Shown here one piece after another: positions 26,586 through 36,477 of a stretch of 64,000 nt of DNA. The first letter of the stretch is position 1; each line of letters opens with the position of its first letter. The notes below the pieces were generated by a model. The model was not told where the DNA came from. It was given only the letters and a program-made list of their open reading frames with translations, and searched no databases. Both the position numbers and the translations under genes were made by a program. Source of the stretch: Candidatus Nitrospira kreftii (GTDB lineage Bacteria; Nitrospirota; Nitrospiria; Nitrospirales; Nitrospiraceae); assembly GCA_014058405.1 (NCBI GenBank), contig CP047423.1, forward strand, positions 3,022,501 through 3,086,500, given 5' to 3'.

Positions 26586-26989
26586 GGCTCATTGGGATAC
26601 CGTCGTTGCAGCTTCGCCGTCAAGCACTATTCATCGAGGCAGACACATTCTTGACGGCATTTACATCTCTGCGTAGCCTGCGTCGAATGAGCAAGACCGG
26701 TCAATAGGGAGATAGGTCATGATCCTGAAGCAGTGTATACGCGGATGTGAAGTCCTAGCCCGTCGCACAACCGCAATCGCGGCTGTGCGCGTCATCCATA
26801 CCTCTCTCATATATCCGGACTATCTCGTCCCATACGAACGAGATATCATAGCCATCGTTCATAATCGTGAGCCCCCTCCGGCCTCTGCGAGAGCCCGTTG
26901 TCGATTTCCAGCAACCTCGACGACTACTATGTGGAAACAGCCTACAGACAGACCGCGATGTCAAACCACTCGACCTAAGGGAGCACATC
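26586..26989. other. Intergenic region with two hairpins and an ECF42-type promoter
   Basis: No gene is supported. A hairpin at 26764-26789 has arms CGCACA-A-CCGC and GCGG-C-TGTGCG with one mismatch. A second perfect inverted repeat is TATCTCGT (26821-26828) with ACGAGATA (26838-26845). The promoter at 26899 is given separately. Confidence 0.5.
26899..26926 (+). promoter_or_regulatory. ECF42-type promoter of the DGPF-sigma operon
   Basis: TGTCGA (26899-26904), a 16-nt spacer containing GCAACCTC, then CGACTA. The same arrangement, with the same 16-nt spacer, occurs at 50776 before the second DGPF gene. TGTCGA is, to my knowledge, the -35 element recognised by ECF42-group sigma factors, and the sigma gene of that type lies in this operon, so auto-regulation is expected. 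Confidence 0.72.
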
Positions 26990-27346
26990 ATGAAATATCT
27001 CTGTCTTGTCTATGTCGAAGAAACAGTTCTCAACAGTTTCCCCAGCAACGAACGTACGGCCATCTCCGATGACGCCATGACCTACTGTGAAAAATTGCAG
27101 AGAGCAGGCCAATTGCTCGCGGCCTCTCCACTCCATCCGGTGGACACGGCAACAACCGTACGTGTCCGAGGCGGTAAGACGTCGACGACCGACGGACCAT
27201 TTGCCGAGACGAAGGAACAGCTGGGTGGGTTTCTGATGATCGACGTACCGGATCTCAACGATGCCATCCGCGTGGCTGCTCAGTTTCCAGCTGCTCGCTT
27301 CGGAAGCATCGAAGTCCGTCCAATGAAAGAACTCGGTTGCGCGTAA
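26990..27346 (+). CDS. YCII-related DGPF-domain protein
   Basis: A 118-residue protein with the YCII/DGPF fold: it begins MKYLCLVYVEE and contains TTDGPFAETKEQLGGF, the sequence after which the family is named. The ATG at 26990 has AAGGGAG upstream; longer frames are promoter sequence. DGPF genes are almost always paired with ECF42-type sigma genes, and here the sigma gene begins 12 bp after the stop. The biochemical role is unknown; related YCII proteins are small enzymes with His-Asp pairs. Confidence 0.9.
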   Translation: MKYLCLVYVEETVLNSFPSNERTAISDDAMTYCEKLQRAGQLLAASPLHPVDTATTVRVRGGKTSTTDGPFAETKEQLGGFLMIDVPDLNDAIRVAAQFPAARFGSIEVRPMKELGCA

Positions 27347-27358
27347 CGACATCCGTCC

Positions 27359-28609
27359 ATGGACGACGACGCAAACACATCGGCACATGAGAAAGTGGAA
27401 GAGGTGTACCGTTCCGAATCACGGCGCGTGCTGGCGACATTGATTCGGCTATTGGGTGACTTTGACGCCGCTGAAGAAGCGCTGCATGAAGCCTTCGCAG
27501 CCGCCATGGAACAATGGCCACGGGACGGACTGCCGGCCAATCCGCGTGCATGGCTGGTTTCAACAGGTCGCTTCAAAGCCATCGATGGGATGAGACGGCG
27601 TGCTCGCCATGATGCATCCTTGGCAGAACTCGCCAAACAGATCGATACGACCACAGGCACTCAATCAGAGAAAGAGGACGAGTCTATCGACGACGACCGC
27701 CTGCGACTCATCTTCACCTGCTGCCATCCTGCTCTTAAGCCCGACGCACAGATGGCGCTCACTCTTCGGGAGGTCTGCGGCCTCACGACCGAAGAAATAG
27801 CGCGAGCGTTTCTCTCTACCCCTTCTACGTTGGCTCAACGTATCGTGCGCGCAAAGGCAAAGATCCGCGATGCGCGCATCCCGTACGAAGTACCGCCTCC
27901 CACCGAACTCCTCGACCGATTGGATACGGTACTGCACGTCATCTATCTCGTCTTTAACGAGGGCTACTCCGCCTCGTCCGGCACCGTGCTCACACGCGCA
28001 GACCTCTCCGGTGAGGCACTCCGTCTCGGTCGACTGCTCGCACAACTCTTGCCCGAACCGGAAGTGATGGGTCTCCTTGCCCTCATGCTGCTCCACGAAT
28101 CACGACGCAATGCGCGCACATCGTCAACAGGTGATCTGGTGCTGCTTGAGCATCAGGACCGATCGCTCTGGAATCGTGATTACATCCGGGAAGGTGCGGC
28201 TTTGACCCAACAAGCATTGGCCTCGCGCCGCTTTGGCCCTTATACCTTGCAGGCAACGATTGCCGCGGTTCATGCTGAGGCTTCCAGCGCCGCCGAGACT
28301 GATTGGGCGCAGATCGTCGCTCTGTACGATCTACTCTTGCGCGTAGAACCATCACCGATCGTGGAACTCAATCGAGCCGTGGCGGTCGCCATGCGTGATG
28401 GACCAGTCAAGGGATTAGAGCTGGTTGGCGCGCTTCTGGCGGGCGGCTCGTTGGCAAACTACCATTTAGCGCATGCCGCGCAAGCCGATTTTTTCAGACG
28501 GCTTGGGAAAAACGTGGAAGCACGGGCTGCCTATCTACGAGCGCTCGCGCTTACCACACAAGAGCCGGAACGGCGCTTTCTTGATAGGCGGCTGGCGGAA
28601 TTAGAGTGA
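27359..28609 (+). CDS. ECF42-type sigma factor with C-terminal TPR-like extension
   Basis: A 416-residue sigma factor. Region 2 is at about 15-80 ([52 protein letters not shown]) and region 4 at about 125-175 ([19 protein letters not shown]). The 240-residue C-terminal part is helical and TPR-like, ending [20 protein letters not shown], and takes the place of an anti-sigma factor in ECF42 proteins. It partners the DGPF gene upstream. Targets are probably the two promoters at 26899 and 50776. No anti-sigma gene is linked to it; the pair at 28882-29756 belongs to a different sigma factor. Confidence 0.9.
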   Translation: MDDDANTSAHEKVEEVYRSESRRVLATLIRLLGDFDAAEEALHEAFAAAMEQWPRDGLPANPRAWLVSTGRFKAIDGMRRRARHDASLAELAKQIDTTTGTQSEKEDESIDDDRLRLIFTCCHPALKPDAQMALTLREVCGLTTEEIARAFLSTPSTLAQRIVRAKAKIRDARIPYEVPPPTELLDRLDTVLHVIYLVFNEGYSASSGTVLTRADLSGEALRLGRLLAQLLPEPEVMGLLALMLLHESRRNARTSSTGDLVLLEHQDRSLWNRDYIREGAALTQQALASRRFGPYTLQATIAAVHAEASSAAETDWAQIVALYDLLLRVEPSPIVELNRAVAVAMRDGPVKGLELVGALLAGGSLANYHLAHAAQADFFRRLGKNVEARAAYLRALALTTQEPERRFLDRRLAELE

Positions 28610-28881
28610 GCGACCCGAGAGATCTCCTACATCCCCCCTGAGCAAATTTCCCCTTGATGCATCCGCACCGAGTGCCATGAGTCGAACGCGATTGACAGGG
28701 CACCACATGGGCTTCTCGCAGAGGGCGCACACTATCATGCCCCTCAGAACAATCTCGTGTTCTCGAGACTGACCTCAAGGTGTACCAGATCATACGTGCA
28801 CTGTCGTACGGAAGCCGCCATCGTTACAGGACGTGGCAAGTCAGTTTTCAGTTCGCTGGAGTGGTGCTGAGGAGGGCAAGA

Positions 28882-29163
28882 TCACGAATGGGACGAGTCG
28901 AGAGCTCGGCGGATGCGCTCCTTGGCTTCATCTGAAAGCCCGGGTTGCGGTGTCTGTCGTCCCGAACTATCTGAATCGTATGTGAGCCGGAGAAGACGAC
29001 GAAGCAGTGCAAGCTGATGTCGATACTGTTCACAAAACACACACATCCTAAGATGGATGAACATGCGCGCCCGGATGTGCCACGGCAACCGTCGATCCAG
29101 CGTCTCCGAGAGCAATTTCGACATTTCCTGACAAGTCGGTAGGAGACGGGCAACCCGGTTCAT
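28882..29163 (-). CDS. Zinc-finger anti-sigma factor
   Basis: A 93-residue protein with the zf-HC2 pattern: an early Cys (residue 11), then H-x3-C-x2-C in HLRMCVFCEQYRHQ. Such proteins bind and hold their partner ECF sigma factor. The start overlaps the stop of the sigma gene upstream by 4 bp, which is typical for sigma/anti-sigma pairs. No membrane helix follows, so it is a short soluble type and probably senses redox change through the Cys residues. Confidence 0.82.
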   Translation of the reverse strand: MNRVARLLPTCQEMSKLLSETLDRRLPWHIRARMFIHLRMCVFCEQYRHQLALLRRLLRLTYDSDSSGRQTPQPGLSDEAKERIRRALDSSHS

Positions 29164-29756
29164 GACTGTACGGCCTCCTCGGTTCGTCCAAAGTACCGAG
29201 TGGACAAGCAGTTACGGAGCTGTTTTCGCGCACGATACAACATCACACCGAGGTTCGTCTGCGTGAGGTGTAACAGGCGACAGATCTCTTCGGTGTCCAT
29301 CTCATCAATCTCGCGGAGCGTAAACACCTGGGCCGCTCGAGGAGGCAACTTGTCAAGACAGCACGCCAAAACACCCCAAAATTGCTTCTGCTCAAGCAAC
29401 CCATCTGGGTTGTCCGGCCAACTGCGACTCTCCCCAACTCCTGGCTTCCAGTGACCATCGGCTAAGAAATCATCGTCTCCGGGAAAGTCGTCCGAACGAC
29501 CGTCGTCGTGCAACGGCTGCCTGGCCATTCTCCGAAAATGATCGACGATCTTGTGCTTGATGATGCCAACCATCCAGCGGCGCTCGGCCATTGGTCCACT
29601 TTCTCGACGAGTACCTTGAAGTGCGGCCAGAAACGTGTCCTGGACGAGATCTTCGGCGACGTTCGAATCATACACACGGACGAGAGCAAACCGGTAGAGA
29701 TAGTCTCCATGCTCATCGATCCAACGCCGTGAGTCAGAACCGACTACTTCATCCAT
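29160..29756 (-). CDS. ECF RNA polymerase sigma factor
   Basis: A 198-residue sigma-70 family protein with region 2 at about 15-85 (LYRFALVRVYDSNVAEDLVQDTFLAA, RWMVGIIKHKIVDHFRR) and region 4 at about 130-190 (LPPRAAQVFTLREIDEMDTE then EICRLLHLTQTNLGVMLYRARKQL). A linker rich in Asp lies between. The start has CCGGAGGT upstream. Two 12-bp direct repeats lie in the divergent promoter region shared with the RND efflux genes, so the efflux pump may belong to the sigma factor's regulon, which is inference. Confidence 0.9.
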   Translation of the reverse strand: MDEVVGSDSRRWIDEHGDYLYRFALVRVYDSNVAEDLVQDTFLAALQGTRRESGPMAERRWMVGIIKHKIVDHFRRMARQPLHDDGRSDDFPGDDDFLADGHWKPGVGESRSWPDNPDGLLEQKQFWGVLACCLDKLPPRAAQVFTLREIDEMDTEEICRLLHLTQTNLGVMLYRARKQLRNCLSTRYFGRTEEAVQS

Positions 29757-29784
29757 ATTGGCGCAAACCTCCGGCGCGGAATTT

Positions 29785-29833
29785 GATCTTACGCGACACG
29801 TTCTTCCATAATAGTGAGCTGAATCCTACGCGA
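29785..29833. repeat. Two 12-bp direct repeats in the divergent promoter
   Basis: GATCTTACGCGA (29785-29796) and AATCCTACGCGA (29822-29833) agree at 10 of 12 positions and are 37 bp apart, on the same face to within about half a helical turn. They lie between the ECF sigma gene and the RND operon and could be binding sites for a regulator. Confidence 0.45.
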
Positions 29834-29965
29834 TGCCATGGAAGATAGTCGATCGATCGTGTGATTGCTTACAAACCCATCCGCTTGACGGGACCCACCC
29901 TGGACCCTCCAGCCTTGGAAGACCAAAATTTGGTAACATGGTCCGATGAACCTACTGAGCCTACC

Positions 29966-31093
29966 ATGAATCGCCCTAACTGGATCGGATCGATCGTCCT
30001 CGTGTTCATTGTGCTCCTACTAGGCATCGGTCTGGCCGCATGGAAATACGAAGCCATCCAGGGGGAACAAGCAGCCTCGGCCAATCAACCGGAGCCGATG
30101 GAATCAGTGACCACTGCTGTCGCGCGAGCCGTCGACCACCGCCAGACCACGACCTCGATCGGAACGGTCCTCGCGCTACGATCAATCACGCTGAAGAACG
30201 AGCTCGCCGGGACCGTTCGCGAGGTTCGGCTTATCCCAGGCCAAATCGTCGAAGGCGGCACCTTGTTGGTCGCACTCGACGTCTCGGTCGAGGAAGCTGA
30301 CCTACGAGCCCAGGAGGCCCAGGTCGCGCTTGCCAAGACAGTCCTCCATCGCAGACAGAACCTCAGTCAGGAGCTCGCCACGACACAGGAGGAAGTGGAT
30401 CGAGCGCAAGCAGACCTGAATGTCGCCCAGGCACAGATTGCACGCACCAAAGCGATCATTGCCAAGAAGACAATCCGTGCTCCATTCCGAGCCAGGGTCG
30501 GTATCGCTGACGTCCACCCCGGGCAGTATCTGGATGAAGGAACGCTCTTGACGACACTGCAAGGTGTTGGGGAAGCAGTCCATGTCGACTTCACGGTCGC
30601 GCAGCAGGTGGCGTCGGGTTTGCGCGTCGGTGAAACTGTTGAGGTATCTGTGGCTGGAGATTCCCCTAAACTCACAGCCACGATCGTAGCCCTCGATGCA
30701 CGCGTTGATCCGACGACTCGGAATGCCATGGTCCGGGCTAGGGTCGAGGGGGCCCGAAATATACCGGCACCGGGTGCATCGGTGCGCGTTCGCGTTCCCG
30801 TCGGCGCGACACGGAGTGTGGTCGCCATCCCGGTTAGTGCGTTACGCAAGGGACCGGGAAACGATCAGGTGTTCGTCCTTGCCGCAGACCTCGACGGCCG
30901 GATGCGCGTACATACTCGTCAGGTCGAAAGCGGACCGATGTTGGACGATGAGGTCGTCATTTATAGTGGGCTGACACCTGGCGAGCAGATCGCGGCCCAG
31001 GGATCTTTCAAACTGCGCGATGGTCTCCTCGTCTCGCCCGCAGACTCGCCCGTAGCTCTATCCGAAGATGATCGCGCTGCCGTGAAGCCATAG
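29966..31093 (+). CDS. RND efflux pump membrane-fusion subunit
   Basis: A 375-residue periplasmic adaptor. It has one N-terminal hydrophobic helix (IVLVFIVLLLGIGLAAWKY), a lipoyl-like half (LKNELAGTVREVRLIPGQIV), a coiled-coil hairpin (about 110-175), a second lipoyl half (IRAPFRARVGIADVHPGQYL) and a barrel domain. It bridges the RND permease to an outer-membrane channel; no TolC-like gene is nearby. ATG at 29966 is chosen because it begins directly before the membrane anchor; a GTG at 29861 would add 35 residues of unlikely sequence. The permease gene follows by 4 bp. Confidence 0.89.
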   Translation: MNRPNWIGSIVLVFIVLLLGIGLAAWKYEAIQGEQAASANQPEPMESVTTAVARAVDHRQTTTSIGTVLALRSITLKNELAGTVREVRLIPGQIVEGGTLLVALDVSVEEADLRAQEAQVALAKTVLHRRQNLSQELATTQEEVDRAQADLNVAQAQIARTKAIIAKKTIRAPFRARVGIADVHPGQYLDEGTLLTTLQGVGEAVHVDFTVAQQVASGLRVGETVEVSVAGDSPKLTATIVALDARVDPTTRNAMVRARVEGARNIPAPGASVRVRVPVGATRSVVAIPVSALRKGPGNDQVFVLAADLDGRMRVHTRQVESGPMLDDEVVIYSGLTPGEQIAAQGSFKLRDGLLVSPADSPVALSEDDRAAVKP

Positions 31094-31097
31094 ACGG

Positions 31098-34000
31098 ATG
31101 CTCATGAGGCCTGAAACTGCTCAGACATCATTCACCGATGTGTTCATCAAGCATCCGGTGTTGGCGATTGTCGTCAACCTGGTGATCCTGCTCGCTGGTT
31201 GGCGAGCGCTGACGACATTGCCAGTCCAACAATACCCACAGATCGAAAACTCGCAGGTAGTCATTACAACCATCTACTACGGGGCCAGCGCCGAAACAGT
31301 TCGTGGCTTCCTCACCACACCCATTGAACGGGTCGTGTCCGCCATCAGCGGCGTCGACTATGTAGAGTCGACCAGCCGCGCCGGTGTCAGCACCGTTACC
31401 GTCCATCTGAAATTGAATCACAACAGCACGGCAGCATTGGCAGAGATCACCGCGCGACTTCAGCAGGTCAGATCGGAACTACCACCGGATGCCGAGCCGG
31501 CCGCGATCGAAATACAGCGGGCTGATCGGCCCTATGCCTCGTTCTACCTCAGCTTTAACTCGGCCGAACGCACGGTTCCAGCCATCACAGACTGGCTTCT
31601 ACGGACGTTACAGCCTCAGCTCTCAACACTGCCCGGCGTCCAACGAGTGACGTTCGAGGGTGACCGACAGATCGCGATGCGTATTTGGATCGATCCAGAC
31701 CGCCTCGCGTCGCTCAATCTTTCCCCTGGCGATGTGCAAGCCGCCCTCCGGCGGAACAACTACCTGGCTGCCGTCGGCCGCACCAAGGGCAATGTGGTGC
31801 AGGTCAACCTGCTGGCAAACACCGATCTCCGTTCAACTGTTGAATTTGAAGACCTGGTCGTAGCCGACCGCGGCGGTGCCATCGTCAGACTGAAGGACGT
31901 GGCGCAGATCGAGCGGGAAGCGGAAGAGGCGAACATGATCGCCAAGTACGACGCAATCGAAGGAGTTTACCTGGGGATTTGGGCAGTGCCCGGCACGAAC
32001 GAAATCGAAGTCGGACACCGGCTGCGTGACGAAATTGAACAGATCCGTCCAACCCTACCGCGTGATATCGAGATGAAACTCGTCTGGGACAGCACCATGT
32101 TCATCCGAAACGCGTTGGCGGAAATCACGAAGACCTTGTCGGAAACGATCTTGATCGTAGGCGTGGTGGTCTTTCTCTTCATGGGATCGGTCCGTACAGC
32201 ACTTGTCCCGCTGGTCGCCCTGCCGGTCTCGTTGATCGGCACGGCCCTGTTCATGGCCGCGTTCGGTTTCAGCTTGAATCTCCTCAGCCTCCTCGCCATC
32301 GTCCTCTCCGTCGGTTTGGTCGTAGATGATGCGATCGTGGTCGTGGAAAATGTGGAGCGGCATGTCCGGCTGGGACAATCCCGAATCGAGGCCGCGAAAG
32401 CCGCCATCCGTGAATTGCTCGGCCCGATCGTCGCCATGACGATCACGCTCGCCACCGTCTATGCTCCTATCGGCTTCCAAGGCGGCCTGACCGGCTCCCT
32501 GTTCCTCGAGTTTGCGATGACTCTGGCTGTCGCAGTGGTCTTGTCCGGCATCGTCGCGATCACGCTCTCTCCGATGATGAGTTCGCGTTTCGTGCACCCG
32601 GAGGGAAAGGAGGGGGTGCTGACGAGACAGGTGACCCGCGGTTTTGAATCTCTCCGTCGGACCTATGGGCGGATGCTTGATGGCGCACTGACGATGCGAT
32701 GGGGGATCGTGGTTGCCGCACTCCTCGTGACGATCGCAGCCTGGCCGCTCTATCACTTCTCCCGTCAAGAACTTGCTCCCGTAGAAGACCAGAACCATAT
32801 CAGTCTGTTTTTCGAAGCCTCGCCGGACTCCACCGTTGCCGCCACGAATCGCCAACACTTCCAGATCGTCAAAGCGATTACGGCCATTCCCGAAACCGAC
32901 TATACCTGGTCGCTCACCACTGCTTGGGGAGGCTTCGGAGGTGTGGTGGCCAAGGATTGGCATGATCGAGCTCGTTCAACCGAAGAGATGTATGACGATG
33001 TCTATGTCGCCGTCTCGCAGGTGCCGGGGCTTCGCGTCTTTCCCAGATTGGACCCACCTCTCCCTACCCCCGGTCAGTACGACGTAGAGTTGGTCCTACA
33101 GAGCGATGCGCCTGCCGAGCAGATGCTCGACGCAATCGGGTCCGTGTTGAGCGCAGGGTGGCAGAGCGGCAAGTTCTTGTATGTAGACACCGACCTGAAG
33201 ATCGATCTGCCCCAGGCACGCGTCATCTTGGATCGAGAGCGACTCGCTGATTTGGGCTTTGACTTGGCCGGAGTCGGGCGCGAGCTGGGTACGTTGCTCG
33301 GCGGTGGATACGTCAATCGGTTCAATTATTTCGATCGCAGTTACAAAGTCATCCCTCAACTCGGTGATAAGGATCGCGCGACACTTGATCCGCTGCTCGA
33401 CCTCAAGATCAAAACACCAGGCGGCCAGTTGGTACCGGTGTCAACCTTCACTCACATCGAGACCAGTACCGCGCCCCGCACCTTGAACCGTTTCCAACAA
33501 CGCAACGCGGTCCGCATCTTCGGGGGCCTCAAACCCGGGGTCACGAAGGAAGAAGGCCTCCGCGTGTTGGAAACGGCAGCCGCTTCGGTTGGCCCGCGTG
33601 TCGTCCTCGACTATGCCGGTGAGTCACGACAACTCCGGCAAGAGGGAGAGGCGCTCACTGTCACACTGGGTTTCGCGGTGATCCTGATCTATTTGGTGCT
33701 GGCCGCCCAGTTCAAGAGCTTCCGTGATCCGTTCATCGTTCTGGTTGGGTCGGTTCCGCTTGCAATCGCTGGTGCGTTGGTTGTCAGCTTTCTGGACCTC
33801 ACAACGATTAACATCTATTCCCAGGTCGGTCTGATCACCCTGGTGGGCCTGATTGCCAAGAACGGTATTCTCATCGTGGAGTTTGCCAACCAACTGCAGA
33901 CTCTGGGCTATTCTCGCATAGCGGCAGTCCGCGAGGCCTCCATGACTCGCTTACGGCCTGTGCTGATGACCACAGCAGCCACTGTCTTTGGACATCTCCC

Positions 34001-34211
34001 GCTGGTCCTGGCGACAGGTCCGGGAGCCGCCGCGCGGAATAGCATCGGCATGGTCCTGGTGACAGGCATGACGGTCGGAACCCTGTTCACTCTGTTTGTC
34101 GTGCCAGTGTTTTATGCGATGATCGCTGCTCAGCATCGGCCAATCGAATCACACACGACACCGGAGGTCGTGGACCCCGAAGCGATGACATTGGCGGAAG
34201 TAAAAACGTAA
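31098..34211 (+). CDS. RND multidrug-type efflux permease
   Basis: A 1037-residue inner-membrane pump of the HAE-1 type with 12 membrane helices and two large periplasmic loops. The N-terminal segment FTDVFIKHPVLAIVVNLVIL, the first-loop repeats and the Asp pair in LSVGLVVDDAIVVVENVERH (helix 4 proton relay) are clear, as is the second-half motif GLIAKNGILIVEFANQL. It likely extrudes hydrophobic compounds by proton antiport with the adaptor gene upstream. A second in-frame ATG two codons later is an alternative start. Confidence 0.92.
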   Translation: MLMRPETAQTSFTDVFIKHPVLAIVVNLVILLAGWRALTTLPVQQYPQIENSQVVITTIYYGASAETVRGFLTTPIERVVSAISGVDYVESTSRAGVSTVTVHLKLNHNSTAALAEITARLQQVRSELPPDAEPAAIEIQRADRPYASFYLSFNSAERTVPAITDWLLRTLQPQLSTLPGVQRVTFEGDRQIAMRIWIDPDRLASLNLSPGDVQAALRRNNYLAAVGRTKGNVVQVNLLANTDLRSTVEFEDLVVADRGGAIVRLKDVAQIEREAEEANMIAKYDAIEGVYLGIWAVPGTNEIEVGHRLRDEIEQIRPTLPRDIEMKLVWDSTMFIRNALAEITKTLSETILIVGVVVFLFMGSVRTALVPLVALPVSLIGTALFMAAFGFSLNLLSLLAIVLSVGLVVDDAIVVVENVERHVRLGQSRIEAAKAAIRELLGPIVAMTITLATVYAPIGFQGGLTGSLFLEFAMTLAVAVVLSGIVAITLSPMMSSRFVHPEGKEGVLTRQVTRGFESLRRTYGRMLDGALTMRWGIVVAALLVTIAAWPLYHFSRQELAPVEDQNHISLFFEASPDSTVAATNRQHFQIVKAITAIPETDYTWSLTTAWGGFGGVVAKDWHDRARSTEEMYDDVYVAVSQVPGLRVFPRLDPPLPTPGQYDVELVLQSDAPAEQMLDAIGSVLSAGWQSGKFLYVDTDLKIDLPQARVILDRERLADLGFDLAGVGRELGTLLGGGYVNRFNYFDRSYKVIPQLGDKDRATLDPLLDLKIKTPGGQLVPVSTFTHIETSTAPRTLNRFQQRNAVRIFGGLKPGVTKEEGLRVLETAAASVGPRVVLDYAGESRQLRQEGEALTVTLGFAVILIYLVLAAQFKSFRDPFIVLVGSVPLAIAGALVVSFLDLTTINIYSQVGLITLVGLIAKNGILIVEFANQLQTLGYSRIAAVREASMTRLRPVLMTTAATVFGHLPLVLATGPGAAARNSIGMVLVTGMTVGTLFTLFVVPVFYAMIAAQHRPIESHTTPEVVDPEAMTLAEVKT

Positions 34212-34293
34212 ACGATGTTGGCTCCGCATCCACCTCTTAATGCTCATGGTTACTGACCTGACGCAGCGGTCTTATGCAGAAAGGAAGGGTTCC

Positions 34294-34923
34294 GTGATCC
34301 ACAAGCCCCTACGTACACCCATGATTCTCATATTGATTGTCGGTCTAAGCCTCACCGGTTGTGCTGAGATTGCCTATGAGCGCCTGAATGATCCATCGCG
34401 AGATACGTGGCAGAAGCCACAAGGGGTCATCGACAAATTGTCGATTGCGCCGGGGTCGCGCGTTGCAGACTTAGGTGCCGGTGGAGGGTATTTTACCTGG
34501 CATTTGGCCAAGGCGGTCGGCCCACGAGGAACAGTCTATGCGGTTGACATCAATAAGGCGGCGCTGGACATGATCTTTAAAGAAATGGTCGCGCGAGGGA
34601 CTCCGAATGTGCGACCTGTCCGAGCCCAGCCGAATGATCCGCAACTTCCGGAGCCGGTAGACCTCGTGTTCAGCTGTAATGCCTATCATCAGATAGTCGA
34701 CCGAGAAACCTATTTTCACTCCCTCGCGTCATCCTTGAGACCAGGCGGGCGTGTCGCGATCCTCGATTTCCAGCCTCGCGGGTTCTTCTCGGGCATGTTC
34801 GGTCATAGGATCACCAAGGAAGACGTCCGTCTCGAAATGGAAGCCGCCGGCTATCGTCTAGTGGACGACTTTGATCTCATCGACCAGCAGCACTTCCAAA
34901 TCTTTGAGATGGCTAAAGTTTGA
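34294..34923 (+). CDS. Lipoprotein-anchored class I SAM methyltransferase
   Basis: A 209-residue protein with a lipoprotein-type signal (TPMILILIVGLSLTGC; lipobox LTGC) followed by a methyltransferase domain: VADLGAGGGYFTWHLA (motif I), VYAVDINKAAL and LVFSCNAYHQIVDR. A methyltransferase attached to the membrane outside the cytoplasm is odd because SAM is cytoplasmic; either the signal is not used or the enzyme binds another ligand. GTG at 34294 with AGGAAGGG upstream gives the best start; an ATG at 34240 is in frame. It follows the RND genes by about 80 bp. Confidence 0.78.
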   Translation: MIHKPLRTPMILILIVGLSLTGCAEIAYERLNDPSRDTWQKPQGVIDKLSIAPGSRVADLGAGGGYFTWHLAKAVGPRGTVYAVDINKAALDMIFKEMVARGTPNVRPVRAQPNDPQLPEPVDLVFSCNAYHQIVDRETYFHSLASSLRPGGRVAILDFQPRGFFSGMFGHRITKEDVRLEMEAAGYRLVDDFDLIDQQHFQIFEMAKV

Positions 34924-35005
34924 AAGGCCCGCGCCGTAGCTTCGCCGTCGATTCTTGGGAACACATCGGTCACACATTTGTCCAGCCTGTCAACAAGCCA
35001 CGGGT

Positions 35006-35135
35006 GACGCACGCCATCATCTCCGATGCGCTTGTGCAACAACGCAGCTCATTCCGTGGTACGACAGCATGTCGCACGAATGTCCAATCGAGGAATCCAT
35101 CCTGAACGACTTCATGGCTTTGCTTCGTGTCTCGC
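35006..35135 (+). pseudogene. Decayed copy of sensor-kinase promoter and 5' end
   Basis: This stretch is clearly similar to 36478-36606, the promoter and first 20 codons of the kinase gene at 36542. Shared blocks include CTCATTCCGTGG, GAATCCATCCTGA and CTTCATGGCTTTGCTTC. The reading frame here stops soon after, so it is a remnant. It lies on the far side of the carbonic-anhydrase gene from the intact copy. Confidence 0.75.
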
Positions 35136-35227
35136 CTTGACGGTACACTCACAGAACGTGGCCGATCAATTATTTCGAGATTTACATGACTTCCCGGTAC
35201 AACACGCGCCAAGACAAAGTCTCAAAG

Positions 35228-36139
35228 TCAGTTCTTTACTTCAGTCGTGTATGTGATATCAGGCTCCAGGACAAAGCGCTTATGGAGAGGTTGCGTCGGA
35301 CGCACATTATCGTGACCTAAAAGCATGCGAAATTTCTTGATCTGCTCAGCGGACACTTCGATGGGGTCGTGCATCACCGCCCAGATGACGCCTTCAGAAC
35401 AGGGAGGCGTGGTAAAGGACCCGGAATACCGATAGTAAGAATGTCGTTCCGGCAAGAGATCCATCGGGTTGACCGTGTGGTCATGGTCATCCACGACTGC
35501 CCCGACTTGAGACGGCGCATGCTCCAGGAAGGTCTCAAAAAACGGATTATGCTTCCCTTCCTCCATGAAGACCGCCACTACCGCCACCTCATGCCGCTCA
35601 TTGTGATGCACCAGATGCAGTTCCATCGGATAGTGCCTCTGATCGACCGTATGTTCACTGGGCGCATGGAAATGGAATTGCTCAAGTAAGTAGAGGTCGT
35701 CGTCGAACACAATCGTACTGTCTTTATCAAAATGCAGCACCGTCTGACCGTGCTTGGGATACCGGGACTTGATCGTTTCGGAAAGCGGTTCGACTTCTTG
35801 CAACGTATGCCCGTTATTGACCACATGGAACGGAGCGTCTCGATAAGAAAAGTGAATGTCATCCAGTGGAGTCTTACGGGTGCGCAACAAATCGATCGGT
35901 GATTGGGCCATGCCCTTCTCACAGAGGGAAAATTCTGGCCCAAGACTGCCCCAATGGAGTGGTCCTAGATTACCTTCATATCCCCATGTGATCTGCTCCG
36001 GCTCTCCTGCATAGAGGGTTAAAACCGGCAGCGTCGACGCGAACACGATCGCCACGCTCGACATTACAATTCTCTCCCAAACTTCCTTGCTCAACATGGC
36101 AAACGGTGATCTAGCACATGGCAATGCGAGTATCTTCAT
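35228..36139 (-). CDS. Alpha-type carbonic anhydrase
   Basis: A 303-residue periplasmic enzyme with an N-terminal signal (VAIVFASTLPVLTLYA) and the alpha-carbonic anhydrase fold. Zinc ligands lie in QFHFHAPSEHTV (two His) and LHLVHHN (third His), and the substrate-pocket motif is YSGSFTTPPCSEGVIW. It interconverts CO2 and bicarbonate outside the cytoplasm, helpful for a CO2-fixing organism and for CO2 from urea. The ATG at 36139 has GAGGTGAG upstream; a shorter start at 36097 has none. The gene is flanked by the direct repeats described at 35006 and 36478. Confidence 0.92.
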   Translation of the reverse strand: MKILALPCARSPFAMLSKEVWERIVMSSVAIVFASTLPVLTLYAGEPEQITWGYEGNLGPLHWGSLGPEFSLCEKGMAQSPIDLLRTRKTPLDDIHFSYRDAPFHVVNNGHTLQEVEPLSETIKSRYPKHGQTVLHFDKDSTIVFDDDLYLLEQFHFHAPSEHTVDQRHYPMELHLVHHNERHEVAVVAVFMEEGKHNPFFETFLEHAPSQVGAVVDDHDHTVNPMDLLPERHSYYRYSGSFTTPPCSEGVIWAVMHDPIEVSAEQIKKFRMLLGHDNVRPTQPLHKRFVLEPDITYTTEVKN

Positions 36140-36477
36140 AGAGCGCTCACCTCGTCACATAAAATGGATATGTCTTCTGAAATTTACACGCACCAGTTAC
36201 GGTTCGGACAGCATATACCGGCCCCGAAGTCTAACAGGCTTGGAGAGACAAGGTGCACCGGAGAACTACTAGTTTCAGAGACAATAACTACGAGACTTGT
36301 GGAATTCTCGTTCGTAGCTGGATAAAGATCGGCCTAGCTGTGGCTGTACCTCAGCTTGAAACTGTGGCAATTCTCACCAATCTTCATCATTGGCAGGCAC
36401 CGGCAGAACGGCCTTCCCACTCAAGACGAGGTTGGCAGGGTATGCATATCATCCCAGTCGGTCACTAGACCTCATTT

